Made by a program: the position numbers and the translations under genes
Assembly: GCA_028702535.1 (NCBI GenBank)
Contig: JAQVOR010000019.1
Coordinates: forward strand, 1-37,478
Direction of reading: 5' to 3'
From: Bacteroidales bacterium
GTDB lineage: Bacteria > Bacteroidota > Bacteroidia > Bacteroidales > ML635J-15
Length of the DNA: 37,478 nt
Part shown: in pieces, positions 27,001 to 34,493 of the stretch
Position numbering within the stretch: position 1 is the first letter of the stretch
Layout: every line of letters starts with the position of its first letter
The notes under the pieces: model-generated
What the model was told of the DNA's origin: nothing
Database searches by the model: none
The model's input: only the letters and a program-made list of their open reading frames with translations

Positions 27001-28424
27001 ATCTAACTATTGATGATGGAAATGCTACTTATCAATGGACTTTCGATGGAAACGCATCAATATCAAGTTCTACTGACGAAGAACCTAATCTTGAATATAC
27101 TGATCCAGGTTTGTATGGCATTCATCTTATAGTTACAAATATATCAAATTCTTGTACTGATTCATTAACTAGATTTATTAATGTGTATCAAACTCCGGTA
27201 GCAGATTTTTCATCAAATGATCCAGTATGTCCAAACGAAGAAATTAATTTTGTAAACGAAGGTAGCACAGGCGATGATTACACTTATTCATGGAGTTTTG
27301 GTAGATATGGTTCTCCACATTCTTCTTTATCTGAAAACCCAACTGGTATAAGCTTTTCGCAGGGTGGGACGCAGCTAATTTCATTTTTCGTTTCTAACAA
27401 TAATTGTTTTGCTGTTTCGGCTAGTGTTATAACTTTACACGATTTGCCATTTGCTGATGCAGGACAAGACACAATTATTTGTGCAAACAGAACAGTTTTA
27501 ATTGGAAGTCCCGAAATTGCAGGATATTCATATTTTTGGTCTCCAGCAAACTTCCTTGAGAATCACCAAATTGCAAATCCACTTGCTGTACCAATTGCCG
27601 AATTTACAAATTATTATCTTACTGTTATAGACACAAGTACTACATGCGTAAATTATGACACTGTCACTATTACAATGATGCCAATGGCTATTGCCTTGAC
27701 TGGTCCCGATATTAGTATGTGTCTAAATGATTCTGTACAAATTGGTGCAGGAGAAATTCAAGGACAATCATATTATTGGACACCAGCAACAGGGATTTCA
27801 GACCAGTATTCGCCTAATCCAATAGTTAATGCAACTGAAACAACTATTTACACCCTTAGTGTTGCATGGGACGGTTGCGATACCGTTACAGATCAAGTTA
27901 AAGTTAAAGTTCATCCATTACCAATTATTAAGGCAGGAGAGGACCAAACTATAGCTCAAGGTGAATCTACTCATATAAATGCAACTGGTGGTGTTAGTTA
28001 CCTGTGGTCGCCAAACGAATTCATAAATAATACTTACCTTCCTAATCCAAGTGTAAATCCTGATGATACTATTACTTATATTGTAATTGGAACTGATGTG
28101 CACGGTTGTCAAGGAATGGACTCTGTTACAATCTTTGTGAAAGAGGCTCTGTTTTATATTCCTAATTCATTTACACCAAACAACGATGGGCGTAATGATG
28201 TTTTTTATATTCGAGGCAATCCTATAGAAAATTTCCAATTACAAATATTTAACAGATTAAATCAATCGGTATTTATTACACGCAATTTTTATGAGGGATG
28301 GAATGGCACAATTCAAAACTCTGGCGATAAATGTGTCGAAGGTGCTTATGTGTATATTGTTACTGGTATTGATGAGCAGGGCGAAGATGTCGTAAAATCG
28401 GGAATAATCAATCTAATTAGATAA
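24084..28424 (+). CDS. Giant choice-of-anchor L/PKD-repeat protein with type-B T9SS signal
   Basis: The 1446-residue product has a signal peptide (ending SAKAQ). A choice-of-anchor L domain covers about residues 27-270, with GIILSTGNIFHAIGPN, DTDIESIMGG, VRFNYIFASEEYREYV and the NDAFAFFLSGPN core. Ten PKD-like repeats (about 277-1120) alternate in two kinds as in the upstream paralogue. After three Ig-like modules comes a type-B T9SS C-terminal domain (about 1356-1446; FYIPNSFTPNNDGRNDVFYI to INLIR). The last 330 residues align well with the upstream giant, showing descent from a duplication. ATG 24084 or the ATG two codons later (24090) could be the start. It lies 4 bp after the PorP/SprF gene and is a likely client of it. 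Confidence 0.93.
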   Translation: MLMSKIKYILISLCFLIFIGLSAKAQLAIQDFLTDSQLVQQILLGEGVQVYNITSSAAPQAIGQFTTGSSIPELPMSSGIILSTGNIFHAIGPNIDPGTSTNNGRPGDTDIESIMGGIASFDAAIIEFDFRTPADTVRFNYIFASEEYREYVCSFNDAFAFFLSGPNPLGGDYSNHNIALLPGTTTNVSISNVNNGSSSGTCPWENSNSEYYVDNPVGSLNVEYDGLTKLLTAIAVVVPCQEYHIKIVIADAFDSAYDSAVFLEANSLGAIVDTIVPDFVHDGPGCTGKLINFINAGQSGPTITYEWTFNGPASIASSTDENPSVSWSAPGLYQVDFSIIYNCNLDTAKITKYVNVYENPSADFTFTTDVCQLSEVQFTNTGSSGDEYTHEWIFTVDANPSVSYAENPSVIFTTPGNKLVRHIVSNDHCTTVYEDYINITAGPIASFAHNGPLCLNQTIDFTNTGTSFGVSFEWSFGPNGVPNSSTNENPTGVSFTTAGTQIISLTLTDLTTGCIQTYVSNVQVFNIPVADFSFIDNVCIGTGVDFTNTGSSGSMLSYSWNFGSNASPGSSYAENPENINFNNSGAHSVTLTVSNQSCSSTITQVINVENSPAPEISFSSNAPNCNGVPIDFSFDLDPTNLDFNWDFGPNATPPTSTDVNPAGIVFNSFGSQLITLTVTNQISACFNSQSQSINLYETPSASFSFTDSVCVSSLVDFTNTGSSGQEFSYLWDFGSNANPNSSGIENPAGVSFNTNGQQIITLTVTTPHCVSTVTNALFIKNSPAPVIDFASTAPVCENNNITFSINSFDSSLDYSWDFGINANPTTSTAQQPVVVYNNDGIMTVQLFVTDPLTSCSNYVEKTIQVYPIPNVNFTSSAPVCIGESVSFYNTGSIGESLVYSWDFGSGATPNVSNAQNPNSIIYTSSGEIEVSLTISSNECSNTIVRGIEIYPGPIVDFTTNAPLCTGKNLQMHNLTIDDGNATYQWTFDGNASISSSTDEEPNLEYTDPGLYGIHLIVTNISNSCTDSLTRFINVYQTPVADFSSNDPVCPNEEINFVNEGSTGDDYTYSWSFGRYGSPHSSLSENPTGISFSQGGTQLISFFVSNNNCFAVSASVITLHDLPFADAGQDTIICANRTVLIGSPEIAGYSYFWSPANFLENHQIANPLAVPIAEFTNYYLTVIDTSTTCVNYDTVTITMMPMAIALTGPDISMCLNDSVQIGAGEIQGQSYYWTPATGISDQYSPNPIVNATETTIYTLSVAWDGCDTVTDQVKVKVHPLPIIKAGEDQTIAQGESTHINATGGVSYLWSPNEFINNTYLPNPSVNPDDTITYIVIGTDVHGCQGMDSVTIFVKEALFYIPNSFTPNNDGRNDVFYIRGNPIENFQLQIFNRLNQSVFITRNFYEGWNGTIQNSGDKCVEGAYVYIVTGIDEQGEDVVKSGIINLIR

Positions 28425-28542
28425 ATTTGAACTTTTTCGGATTCTAATAAAATCTGGTAAAGTTATAAAGCTATCTATTAAATGCTTATAAACAGCACGA
28501 TTTATCCCGATAATACTCGTTGTTTTTAATCAAATTTTAATG

Positions 28543-28582
28543 TTTCTAAGCGTTTTGAACTGAAAAATTATATCGAACTAAG
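28543..28582. repeat. 40-bp dispersed intergenic repeat, copy 2
   Basis: This segment is 36/40 identical to 18691-18730, with substitutions at repeat positions 13, 19, 20 and 38. It ends 23 bp before the promoter box of the next gene. Confidence 0.75.
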
Positions 28583-28605
28583 CTTAGTAGCACACAAATA
28601 ATTAT

Positions 28606-28613
28606 TATATTTG
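28606..28613 (+). promoter_or_regulatory. TAnnTTTG promoter box of the lipoprotein gene
   Basis: TATATTTG lies 22 bp before the ATG at 28635. A longer reading frame from 28611 would begin inside this box, which supports the later start. No clear TTG element is seen at the expected distance. Confidence 0.5.
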
Positions 28614-28634
28614 TTTTTTACAAAATTCAAGTAT

Positions 28635-29168
28635 ATGAAAACTTATTTAAAATACTTCGCATTTCTTTTGTTAGTAAGCATTGCTTTTTCTTGCAATAAC
28701 AAAAAAAAGGAAGAGTCTAAAAAACAAATAATAGAAAAAGCCGAAACACTAAAGCAACTTAAAGAAAAATATGGGAATTATAAATTTAAAAATTGTGATG
28801 ACTTACTTGAAGCTGGGGACGAAATAATGGACGTTTATATCGAAACTGTTAACAGAGCTTATAAAGGAGATAGTTTGGCAAAAAAAGATCTTGATAGATT
28901 CGATACTTTTATGAGCCAATACGATGCTATTGCCTTAACTTTATCAAGCGAATGCCCCGAGCGGTTTGAAGAATGGGCGGCAAAAACAGAAGATCGAATA
29001 TCTCAAATATATCCAAAGATAGATAAAATTTATAGATCAGATTTTGAAACCGAATCTTTCCAGTACGACGAGGAACTCGAAAAACAACTAAATAAAGAGG
29101 TAGAAGATCTTAATAAACAAGTAAAAGAGGCTCTTGGTAAAGAAGAGTTTTCTTTAAAAAATAAATAA
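28635..29168 (+). CDS. Hypothetical lipoprotein, DUF6591-like size class unknown
   Basis: From ATG 28635 the product is 177 residues with a lipoprotein signal (YFAFLLLVSIAFSC, lipidated Cys at residue 20) followed by a lysine-rich stretch. The mature part is mostly helical and highly charged (LDRFDTFMSQYDAIALTLS, ERFEEWAAKTEDRISQIYP), ending in a coiled-coil-like tail rich in E and K. I do not recognise the family. The glycosyltransferase gene starts 3 bp after its stop, so the two are probably co-transcribed. Confidence 0.7.
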   Translation: MKTYLKYFAFLLLVSIAFSCNNKKKEESKKQIIEKAETLKQLKEKYGNYKFKNCDDLLEAGDEIMDVYIETVNRAYKGDSLAKKDLDRFDTFMSQYDAIALTLSSECPERFEEWAAKTEDRISQIYPKIDKIYRSDFETESFQYDEELEKQLNKEVEDLNKQVKEALGKEEFSLKNK

Positions 29169-29171
29169 AAG

Positions 29172-30080
29172 ATGTTAAGCATCTGTATTCCAGTTTACAA
29201 TTATAATGTGTCTGAACTCGCTATTCAGCTTTATAAACAATGCTCAAAAATTAGCTTAGATTTTGAAATATTGATTTTAGAAGATGGCTCAGAAAAAAAC
29301 TTTGTTGATAAAAATGTAAAATCAATTCAATCTCAAAAAGAGATTATTCACATTATAAATGCACATAATTTGGGTCGCAGTGCCGTTCGCAATCAACTTG
29401 CCGAAACTGCAAAATACAACAAAATACTTTTTTTAGATTGCGACTCTAAAATTATTGATGATGATTTTATCTCTAATTATATTAATGTCTATGAAAATGA
29501 TGTGGTATGTGGGGGGACAGCATATTTCGCAAATCAATATGTAAAAAGCCAATCACTCCGATTAAAATATGGGTTAAAAAGAGAAATGACTGTCGCTGCA
29601 ATCAGAAAAAAAAATCCAAATAAATCTTTTACAACAAACAATTTCTTAATCTCAAAAAGCATATTTAACAAAATTAAATTTCGTGAATTTCTTAAAGATT
29701 ATGGACACGAAGACAGCCTTTTTGGGTTTGAACTAAAACAAAACAATTATATTATTCATCATATCGATAATCCCGTCTTACATTGTGGTATCGAAGATAA
29801 TGACATCTTTCTCGCTAAAACTTGTAGAGCTATCGAAAATCTTATCCTTATACAAAGTAATCCAAAGGTAAATTCATTTTTTGTCAATGAGGTTAAATTG
29901 GTTAAAACATATTGCAAAATAAACAATATTAGACTAATGTTTATAATAAATCTAATATTTACTAAATTTGAAGCACAGATTGAAAAACACCTTATAGAAT
30001 CAAGAAAACCATCATTATTTTGGTTTGATTTTTATAAATTGGCTTATTATTCAAAAATAAAAAAACATAAAAAAGTTTAA
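29172..30080 (+). CDS. Family 2 glycosyltransferase
   Basis: The 302-residue product has the GT-A fold of family 2: nucleotide-binding start MLSICIPVYNYNVSELA, EILILEDGSE, HNLGRSAVRNQLAE, the DxD-type metal site LFLDCDSKI, and the acceptor/catalytic region KDYGHEDSLFGFEL. It transfers a sugar from a nucleotide donor to an unknown acceptor in the cytoplasm. The C-terminal 80 residues are basic and may associate with the membrane. It directly follows the lipoprotein gene. Confidence 0.9.
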   Translation: MLSICIPVYNYNVSELAIQLYKQCSKISLDFEILILEDGSEKNFVDKNVKSIQSQKEIIHIINAHNLGRSAVRNQLAETAKYNKILFLDCDSKIIDDDFISNYINVYENDVVCGGTAYFANQYVKSQSLRLKYGLKREMTVAAIRKKNPNKSFTTNNFLISKSIFNKIKFREFLKDYGHEDSLFGFELKQNNYIIHHIDNPVLHCGIEDNDIFLAKTCRAIENLILIQSNPKVNSFFVNEVKLVKTYCKINNIRLMFIINLIFTKFEAQIEKHLIESRKPSLFWFDFYKLAYYSKIKKHKKV

Positions 30081-30121
30081 ATACAAGTAAGCAATTGTTA
30101 AAATAAATGTAAATAATATTA

Positions 30122-30129
30122 TATCTTTG
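30122..30129 (+). promoter_or_regulatory. TAnnTTTG promoter box of the DHOD-like gene
   Basis: TATCTTTG lies 22 bp before the ATG at 30152. The nearest upstream TTG (30095-30097) is 24 bp away, longer than the usual 19-20. Confidence 0.5.
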
Positions 30130-30151
30130 TAAATAACAAAAAAACTCAAGT

Positions 30152-31132
30152 ATGGAAAAGCTTAAAACAAATTACCTTGGATTAAAACTCAAATGCCCTG
30201 TAATTGTAAGCAGTTCTGGTTTAACCAAAAAAATCGAAAATCTTATAGAGGCTGAAGAAAGTGGTGCTGGTGCAATAGTGCTAAAGTCTATTTTTGAAGA
30301 ACAAATAACGTATGAAAGTAATAAAGCAATTGACCAAAGCCACAATTATCCAGAAGTAGCAGATTATATTAGAAATTACTCAAAACATAACTCGCTTAAC
30401 GAATATATTCAACTAATAAAAGATGCGAAAAAAGCTGTAACCATACCAATTATTGCTAGTATAAATTGCACTAGTGATTTGGAGTGGGGCGATTACGCTA
30501 AAAAGATAGAGGCCGCAGGAGCAGATGCTTTGGAGCTTAATATGAATATCTTTCCGTTTAATCCCGATAAAAAAGCTGCCGATATTGAAGAACAATACTA
30601 CAAAATTGTTGAAAGTGTAAAAAAGAATACAAAGCTTCCTATTGCTTGTAAACTTGGTAAAAATTTTACAAATCTCCCTTATTTTATCAAACAGTTAAAT
30701 TTTAGAGGAGTAAATTCATTTGTACTATTTAATAAATTCTTCGAACCCCTTATCGACATCAATAAAGAAGAAATTACCAACTCGGCGGTTTTAAGCCACG
30801 AAAATGACCTTAAAATATCATTGCGCTGGGTTGCAATTATAAAAGGAATGATGCCAGAAATTGAAATTTCTGCATCAACTGGAATACACTCAGCAAACGC
30901 TTGCATACAACAAATACTTGCTGGTGCCGATACAGTACAACTCTGCTCTGTGCTTTATCGTAAAGGTATATCTGAGATTAAACCTATTATTAGCGATATG
31001 ATAGATTGGATGGACAAAAAATCATATAAATATATTGATGATTTTAGAGGAAAACTATCTTACGAAAATATTAAAGACCCTCAAATGTACGAAAGATTCC
31101 AGTTTATTAAATATTTTGCAAATATTGAGTAA
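30152..31132 (+). CDS. Dihydroorotate dehydrogenase-like flavoprotein
   Basis: The 326-residue product is a TIM-barrel flavoprotein of the dihydroorotate-dehydrogenase-like group. It has NYLGLKLKCPVIVSSSGLT at the start, GAGAIVLKSIFEEQI, a substrate/FMN strand IASINCTSD, ADALELNMNIFPFN, IACKLGKNFTNL, and the phosphate-binding end EISASTGIHSANACIQQILA with GADTVQLCSVLYRKG. The usual PyrD residues after the ELN strand (NCPNT-like) are replaced by NMNIFPFN, so it is probably not the pyrimidine-pathway enzyme. Such DHOD-like proteins are common in Bacteroidota with unproven substrates. It has its own promoter box. Confidence 0.87.
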   Translation: MEKLKTNYLGLKLKCPVIVSSSGLTKKIENLIEAEESGAGAIVLKSIFEEQITYESNKAIDQSHNYPEVADYIRNYSKHNSLNEYIQLIKDAKKAVTIPIIASINCTSDLEWGDYAKKIEAAGADALELNMNIFPFNPDKKAADIEEQYYKIVESVKKNTKLPIACKLGKNFTNLPYFIKQLNFRGVNSFVLFNKFFEPLIDINKEEITNSAVLSHENDLKISLRWVAIIKGMMPEIEISASTGIHSANACIQQILAGADTVQLCSVLYRKGISEIKPIISDMIDWMDKKSYKYIDDFRGKLSYENIKDPQMYERFQFIKYFANIE

Positions 31133-31183
31133 AATAATTAGTTGTTCTTATTATTTTAGATCCTTTATATTCGTAACTTCAAT

Positions 31184-32866
31184 TTAGTTGCTTGAAGGTG
31201 GCTTATGAAAAAACTGTGCATCAATATCTTTCATATTTGGCTCAGGATATTTATTGTAATCCATATCTTTAACTTGGCTTTTCTTTGTTTTAGGAAGGTC
31301 GTATTCAGTAGGGCTAAAAACTAATCTGTAAAGATTGTGTAGAAATAAATAATCCATGCCAGCAAAATCCCAAACATCATTTGGACTTCTTCTTCCTGTA
31401 TTGTTCGGCCAGTTTAATCTTGATGATGATGACCAATATGGATGATAATCAGGGCGGGTATCATCGGTTGATGGAAAACTTTCGGGAGCAAATCCTAAAA
31501 TTTCTTGATAATATTTTTTGTCATTTTCATAAAACTCATTATCAGGTCTATATATTTGATTGTACTTTTCTGAATGAAGCAAAACTAGGACTAAAGGATT
31601 ATGTTCATAAGTCCAACGTTCACGTTTATCGCCAAGTAAATATAATAAATCATAAGAGTTTTTATTCCAATTGATATCTGCAACACTTGCTAATGCTCTA
31701 AACATATAGTCGTCAAGCGGTTCAGGAACGGGAAAACCGCCGAATCTAAGAAATCTGAAGTTTTTAAAAAGTAGGGTTTTAAAAATGTATGCATTTAAGC
31801 CCTTCTCAGAACCGTCAGTATGATATTTATCTTCTTCAGCAATAAAATTTCCAGCTTCTGCAACTCCATAAGAGTTCATCCAAACGCCCATATCTTCACC
31901 GTTTCCTTCGGCAACAAGGTCATTTGTTATTGGATTCATAATATACCAAGCCGATGATAGAACGCCTCCCATATTAGATCTATTGGGCCGAGCAGTACCT
32001 TTGTGTGCTTTCATAACAATACGTTGCTCTGGATATTCATGCTGCATTCGACAAATTAGTCTGTCTGTAATATCCTCAACCCATTTGCCAAAAAAAATCG
32101 AATCGTTATAAATAATCTTTTTATCGCTTAGATAAAGAGGAATGTAGTTATTTATAAAATTTAATTTAATAGATGCAATTGGCTCGTTGTCAACTAATTG
32201 CTTAACAAGTGCCAAAGACTGTAACATATAAATAATATTATCTTGGCTCATTCCTTGTTTTGGAATTACTCCTCTTTGGAAAACAGACAAATACCGGTTT
32301 GAACCGTCTTTTGTTTTGTTATGCCAGCCATATTCTGATTTAAAATGATTATGATATTGTCGCCAAAACCCGAGGGTTACATCATCACGAATTAAAAATC
32401 CATTTATATCATCAGGAAAATGAACCAATTGAATGTCATTTGTTATGTTTCCTTCGGTATTATGGTGTTTTCGTAAAGTGTATTCTGAATAAAGATCTAA
32501 ACGTTCTATTGCGAATAGAGCATAGACTAACATTTCGAGAGTTTCGTGATAATCTTCGCCATTGTTTTTCAAAAGACGATATTCAGTTGATAAAATCCCT
32601 AACCAATGATTAAAATTGCAATTCCCATCACTCCAACTCACCCATTTAGGGTTTCCTGCCGTATCAAGCCTTCGATCTACTGCTGGGATATTAACTCCGA
32701 ATTGCTCAACATCTGGACTTATAATTACCCATTCGTTTAATAATCTATTTCGATAGTCAACATATTTATGCATTAATTCTGCATCTTGAGCATTTGCAAA
32801 ATTATAAAAATGCAAAATAACATTTAGTAATAACAGTAAAAATATTGTTTTAGTAAAAACTTTCAT
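31184..32866 (-). CDS. Secreted protein of unknown function
   Basis: The 560-residue product has a signal peptide (FLLLLLNVILHFYNFANA, then QDAEL). The mature protein is rich in W, Y and H and looks mainly helical, with stretches such as NHWLGILSTEYRLLKNNG, YHETLEMLVYALFAIERLD and SQDNIIYMLQSLALVKQLVD. Regularly spaced helices of this kind recall alpha/alpha toroid glycosidases and polysaccharide lyases, but I see no motif that proves it. No T9SS C-terminal domain is present. It is a single minus-strand gene convergent with the DHOD-like gene. Confidence 0.75.
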   Translation of the reverse strand: MKVFTKTIFLLLLLNVILHFYNFANAQDAELMHKYVDYRNRLLNEWVIISPDVEQFGVNIPAVDRRLDTAGNPKWVSWSDGNCNFNHWLGILSTEYRLLKNNGEDYHETLEMLVYALFAIERLDLYSEYTLRKHHNTEGNITNDIQLVHFPDDINGFLIRDDVTLGFWRQYHNHFKSEYGWHNKTKDGSNRYLSVFQRGVIPKQGMSQDNIIYMLQSLALVKQLVDNEPIASIKLNFINNYIPLYLSDKKIIYNDSIFFGKWVEDITDRLICRMQHEYPEQRIVMKAHKGTARPNRSNMGGVLSSAWYIMNPITNDLVAEGNGEDMGVWMNSYGVAEAGNFIAEEDKYHTDGSEKGLNAYIFKTLLFKNFRFLRFGGFPVPEPLDDYMFRALASVADINWNKNSYDLLYLLGDKRERWTYEHNPLVLVLLHSEKYNQIYRPDNEFYENDKKYYQEILGFAPESFPSTDDTRPDYHPYWSSSSRLNWPNNTGRRSPNDVWDFAGMDYLFLHNLYRLVFSPTEYDLPKTKKSQVKDMDYNKYPEPNMKDIDAQFFHKPPSSN

Positions 32867-33002
32867 ATTATATTATTTTCAGTAAAAATATAGAATTATT
32901 TGCAATCCAAAAACTTCAACTGTCATTTGTTGATATTTAATGAGAAAAAACATTTTTATAGAGCGATAATACAATATTTTTGAAAATATAAGTTTAAAGT
33001 GT

Positions 33003-33929
33003 ATGCGAAGTCGTTTAGTAATATTGTTTTTGTGCGTATGTCTGTCGGGTTTTACTCAAATGACACAGGAGCAGTATATTGAAAAGTATGCCTCAATAGC
33101 TGTAAAAGAAATGAAACGTGTGGGAGTTCCTGCGAGTATAACTCTTTCGCAAGGGATTTTAGAATCGGCTAGTGGTAATTCTTTTCTTGCAAAGCAAGGG
33201 AATAATCATTTTGGAATAAAATGCCATAACTGGAAATGGGATAAAATTTATGCCGATGATGACACTAAAAATGAATGCTTTAGAAAATATAATAATGTGG
33301 AAGATTCATACCGTGACCATTCTGATTTTTTAAGAGAACACAATCGTTATCACTTTCTTTTTGAACTTGAAATTATCGATTATCAAGGCTGGGCCAAAGG
33401 ACTTAAAAAAGCTGGATATGCTACAAATCCGGCTTATCCCGAAAGATTAATAGGTCTAATTGAAAAACACGAATTATATAATTATGATTTGGGCAAGGCA
33501 AAGCCTAGTGATAAAAAACCAAACCGTAATAACAGCAATAAAAACAATTATGATGATGGATTTGAGATAAATCTATTTGCTGACGATGTACTTGAAAACA
33601 ACAGAGTGCCTTATATTGTTACAAAAAACAATACAGATATTAACACTATATCACAAGAACTCAATTTAATGACTTGGCAAATAACAAAATATAACGACTT
33701 AAATAAAGATGAAATTATTGCTGCAAACGACACCATTTACCTTAAACCAAAACGCAATAAAGCATCTAAAGCTAACGATACTCATCTTGTTAAGTCGGGT
33801 GAAACTATGAGGGGGATTTCTCAAAAATATGCGGTAAAACTTAAAAAGCTTTACCAGAAAAACAATATGAAACAAGGAGATGAGCCGCTACCTGGAACAA
33901 AAATAAATTTAAGGAAAAGAGTAAAATAA
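33003..33929 (+). CDS. GH73 N-acetylglucosaminidase with two LysM domains
   Basis: The 308-residue product has a signal peptide (LVILFLCVCLSGFTQ) and a mannosyl-glycoprotein endo-beta-N-acetylglucosaminidase (GH73) domain at about residues 21-160: PASITLSQGILESASGNS (catalytic Glu E54), QGNNHFGIKC, FRKYNNVEDSYRDHSDFL and GYATNPAYPERLIGLIEKH. Two LysM domains follow, the first at about 205-250 (YIVTKNNTDINTISQELN) and the second at about 262-305 (HLVKSGETMRGISQKYAV). It should bind and cut peptidoglycan in the periplasm, for wall turnover or cell separation. It is monocistronic and divergent from the unknown secreted protein. Confidence 0.95.
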   Translation: MRSRLVILFLCVCLSGFTQMTQEQYIEKYASIAVKEMKRVGVPASITLSQGILESASGNSFLAKQGNNHFGIKCHNWKWDKIYADDDTKNECFRKYNNVEDSYRDHSDFLREHNRYHFLFELEIIDYQGWAKGLKKAGYATNPAYPERLIGLIEKHELYNYDLGKAKPSDKKPNRNNSNKNNYDDGFEINLFADDVLENNRVPYIVTKNNTDINTISQELNLMTWQITKYNDLNKDEIIAANDTIYLKPKRNKASKANDTHLVKSGETMRGISQKYAVKLKKLYQKNNMKQGDEPLPGTKINLRKRVK

Positions 33930-34055
33930 TTATTCCTCTTACTATCAAACATGTAAAATCCGCAAATATAAATTACTGAATATTACGTTCAATAAAATAT
34001 CTATTACGAATACACAGAGCTATTTCTGCGAGATACTCAAATATATTAATGCAAA

Positions 34056-34133
34056 AACACCCGAGTAAAGTACTCGGGCGTTAGTATTAACCCTAATCAA
34101 CCATGAAAAAGAGAAAAGTAATGAGATTACTTT
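34056..34133. ncRNA. Two-hairpin element, copy 1
   Basis: Hairpin 1 is CCCGAGTA (34060-34067) with TACTCGGG (34071-34078), extended by AAC/GTT outside one mismatch. The linker is TAACCCTAATCAACC, directly followed by ATGAAAAAGA (ATG 34103). Hairpin 2 is AAAGTAAT (34115-34122) with ATTACTTT (34126-34133). On the minus strand hairpin 1 is followed by GTTTTTG. The linker matches copies 2 and 3 while the stems do not. Only in this copy, bases 34131-34160 can form another 12-bp hairpin. Confidence 0.7.
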
Positions 34134-34293
34134 ACCTATATAACAAGGTATATAGGTAAAATGTTGCATACACTAATGCTAAAATATACTTTACACTTAT
34201 AATAAATGTCTAAAGATGATAGAAATGATACATTTGGGAATCATTTCTAAATAAAATCAAAATAAGTTTAATTTTATTGCAAAGTCTAAAATA

Positions 34294-34378
34294 ACAAGAG
34301 TTCGGTTTAGTGCCGAACTCTTGTATTAACCCCAATCAACCATGAAAAAGAAAACTTTTATCATTATAATTTGATAAA
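34294..34378. ncRNA. Two-hairpin element, copy 2
   Basis: Hairpin 1 is ACAAGAGTTCGG (34294-34305) with CCGAACTCTTGT (34313-34324), 12 perfect pairs around the loop TTTAGTG. The linker is TAACCCCAATCAACC, followed by ATGAAAAAGA (ATG 34342). Hairpin 2 is TTTATCA (34357-34363) with TGATAAA (34372-34378). On the minus strand hairpin 1 is followed by TATTTT, and a promoter lies just upstream of hairpin 2. Confidence 0.75.
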
Positions 34379-34388
34379 TGTTTATATG

Positions 34389-34419
34389 CAAATGTACACA
34401 CAAAAAAACTTACTAACAA
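34389..34419 (-). promoter_or_regulatory. Minus-strand promoter candidate for element copy 2
   Basis: Read on the minus strand, TTG (34419-34417) and TACATTTG (34396-34389) are separated by exactly 20 bp, the same spacing as at the parD and methyltransferase promoters. The predicted start, a few bases after the box (about 34383-34380), falls at the edge of hairpin 2, so the transcript would cover hairpin 2, linker and hairpin 1 in that order. Confidence 0.5.
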
Positions 34420-34493
34420 ATTGATATGTTAAAAAAATATTAAAATTTTGTTATTATAAGATTTCCTAAAATTTGATTTGAATATTAAAAATA

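Noticed and set aside
28611-28634. Earlier start codon for the lipoprotein gene
   Set aside because: It would begin inside the TATATTTG promoter box and puts eight extra residues before a standard lipoprotein signal peptide.
30152-31132. Assignment as the pyrimidine-pathway PyrD
   Set aside because: The NCPNT-like substrate motif is replaced and the sequence follows the DHOD-like group; no other pyr gene is near.
34085-34110. Minus-strand leader peptide MVDWG across the linker of the two-hairpin elements
   Set aside because: In copy 1 the TGG becomes TAG, so the peptide is not conserved, while the nucleotide sequence is.
34103-34160. Plus-strand small protein genes starting at the linker ATG (MKKRK...)
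   Set aside because: After the first four or five codons the three products share nothing and differ in length, and differences follow base pairing instead. A leader function cannot be fully excluded.
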